This document shows positions 62,701 through 64,000 of a stretch of 64,000 nucleotides of DNA, one piece after another. A model generated the notes under the pieces. The model had not been told where the DNA came from, did not search any database, and saw only the letters and a list, made by a program, of their open reading frames with translations. The first letter of the stretch is position 1, and the number at the start of each line of letters is the position of its first letter. The position numbers and the translations under genes are program-made. Source of the stretch: Viscum album (lineage: Eukaryota; Streptophyta; Magnoliopsida; Santalales; Viscaceae). The DNA is taken from NCBI GenBank assembly GCA_963277665.1, contig OY728136.1, positions 805,467,123-805,531,122 of the forward strand. Reading direction: 5' to 3'.

Positions 62701-64000
62701 CACTACTGGAAATGGGAGTTTTCCCAACAGTTGTTTACCAACAGTTCAAAAAAACCGTTGGTATATTCTATCTTTTCCAGCGGTTTATATATACCATTTG
62801 GAAATACCTTTTAGAAGAGACTTTTCCCAACGGTTATATGAAACCGTTGGGAAAAGTGGAGAAAATTTAGTCTTCCCCAACGGTTTCATAAAACCGTTGG
62901 GAAAAGGTGGGAAAAAATCATTTTTCCCAATGGTTTTATGAAACTGTTGGGAAAGACTGGTTTTTCCCAATGGGTTTTATGAACTTTTGGGAAAAAACCC
63001 CCCAAATACCCCAATGCTAGCAGCGGCCTCCCCAAGATTCAGAAGCGGATCCAGAGCCTTCCGTTCGTCTCCAGAAGCTCTCCAAAAGTGATTCCTCGGT
63101 AGAATCACTTCCCAATCCCCACATCTTCCACCGGATCACCAACCACCATGTTAGATTCCAATATTTTAGTTCGACCTGTTATAATGAATATACTTCTACG
63201 AATGATTTACTAATTCCAAAATTTTAGGGTTTCTATAAAAATTTATGATTGTTCCACGAATTGTGTAGTCAAATCCCTATATCGGTGTATGTCCAATTAA
63301 TGTTTTCATTACACATTTACATTTATAAGGGCATGATGCCTCTTTATTGTGTTCTAATTTTGATGATTCATAGTTTTGGTTGTGTGGTGGTTTTGTTTGT
63401 GCGGTGGTTTGTGATGTGTAATATTTTTGTTGTGATATGTGGTTGTTTTGGTGAGATGGTTGGTCGATGTAACATGGCGTCGATGGTTATTGTGAGATGC
63501 TGAGTTATTTTGTGGTGGTTTTACTAGTTTCCTGGTTATCTATGGAATAAATTATGCTGTTAAAACCAAAAAACAAGATATTAAATAAATGAGATAGAAT
63601 AGAAATGGATGTGTGGTAAATGGATTTAATTAATTTAACATTAAATGAATGGACAATGTAAGTGTGAATGAAGTGGCTTATAAATGAAAGTGAGAAATGC
63701 TATGCGTATTATGTGGTAGTGGTGTGGTTTATGTGTTTTATGGTAGTAGTGAAGTGTGTGATTATGTAGTTAATTTGAACCCATAAGTTGAGTATTTTGT
63801 GCTATCTATATATTGAGTATTTTTATGTTATTTCTACACATTCCCAACCAGAGTTGGATAAACTTACCAACGATCAGAGGTTTTGAGTTATGGGTATTTT
63901 TTCTAATATCTACGATGGTGGTTATATGGTTGGATAGCTACCATGTCTTCCCTACTATTCCTTCAAAAGTGATTGACCATGTGTTTTTAGGTAAGATGCG
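62701..64000 (+). mobile_element. CACTA (En/Spm-type) DNA transposon, one end
   Basis: CACTACTGGAAA begins exactly where the E4 LTR breaks off, the terminal sequence typical of plant CACTA elements, preceded by ATA as a possible 3-bp target duplication. Subterminal hairpin repeats follow (62821-62997). From 63000 to 63150 base composition becomes GC-richer, and 63086-63110 holds an inverted repeat (AAGTGATTC / GAATCACTT). No transposase segment was recognised before the window ends, so autonomy is unknown. The stretch 63250-64000 is G- and T-rich with a chance open frame. Confidence 0.8.
62821..62997. repeat. Subterminal hairpin repeats of the CACTA element
   Basis: Four adjacent inverted repeats (62821-62856, 62872-62906, 62921-62956, 62961-62997). 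Each has TTTCCCAACGG, a short spacer, then CCGTTGGGAAA. A more decayed relative lies at 62720-62800. In this family such repeats bind transposase near the element ends. Confidence 0.85.

Noticed and set aside
62785..62970. A 61-residue minus-strand open frame with repeated residues
   Set aside because: It is the translation of the CACTA subterminal hairpin repeats.
63249..63503. An 84-residue hydrophobic open frame as a membrane protein
   Set aside because: The GT-rich composition forces Val, Phe and Cys; no start context or family match is visible.
1..64000. CRISPR arrays, rRNA genes, bacterial operons or organelle inserts
   Set aside because: No such signal was seen; the content is nuclear plant transposon sequence.

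Overview
The window looks like a repeat-filled stretch of a large, AT-rich flowering-plant genome. I found no intact host gene in 64 kb. Everything I could assign is transposable-element sequence, mostly Ty3/gypsy LTR retrotransposons with very long LTRs (about 2.9-4.7 kb). Their gag, RT, RNase H and integrase traces are full of stops and frameshifts. Primer-binding sites match the plant initiator-Met tRNA form (TGGTATCAGAG). The pol order (gag, RT, RNase H, integrase, then a GPY/F-like and degraded chromodomain-like tail) fits the chromovirus group, probably the Tekay/Del lineage. The species cannot be named from this. Heavy decay with little removal suggests a giant-genome plant.

Layout (names E1-E8 are mine). 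1-6609: 3' part of E1 (+), a gag-only internal region, polypurine tract and 3' LTR, with a SINE-like insertion at 961-1080. 6610-~9942: E8 (-), a degraded LTR related to E2, apparently split by E1. ~9943-~14310: E7 (+), a degraded E1-like LTR that ends where the E3/E4 complex starts. ~14315-62700: a tandem E3/E4 complex (-) of the form LTR-internal-LTR-internal-LTR. E3 is split by E2 (+, 21425-42150), whose 3' LTR is itself split by E5 (30949-39974, with a perfect 5-bp target duplication ATTTC). The right LTR of E4 is split by E6 (-, 53331-62471), reduced to two 4.5-kb LTRs around 140 bp. 62701-64000: the end of a CACTA DNA transposon, also inserted in the E4 LTR.

How they relate. E3/E4 are the only elements here with pol, so they are the autonomous type. 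E1 and E2 carry only gag followed by about 1.5 kb of shared non-coding sequence (TR-GAG-like). E5 has no recognisable protein domain (LARD-like). E1, E2, E3/E4 and E6 share LTR modules in part or in full: a TATA box (not located in E3/E4), periodic CGTACG-centred motifs (E1, E2, E6, E7, E8), an AG|GTAAGGG block that looks like a 5' splice site, a GTCGTTAGGATGCCG-like block and a CCAATGCATTGG palindrome. This conserved LTR leader is the most interesting signal in the window. Relative order inferred from nesting: E7/E8, then E3/E4 and E1, then E2 and E6, then E5; the SINE is younger than E1 and the CACTA element younger than E4. All boundaries were read by eye; identities are impressions, not computed.
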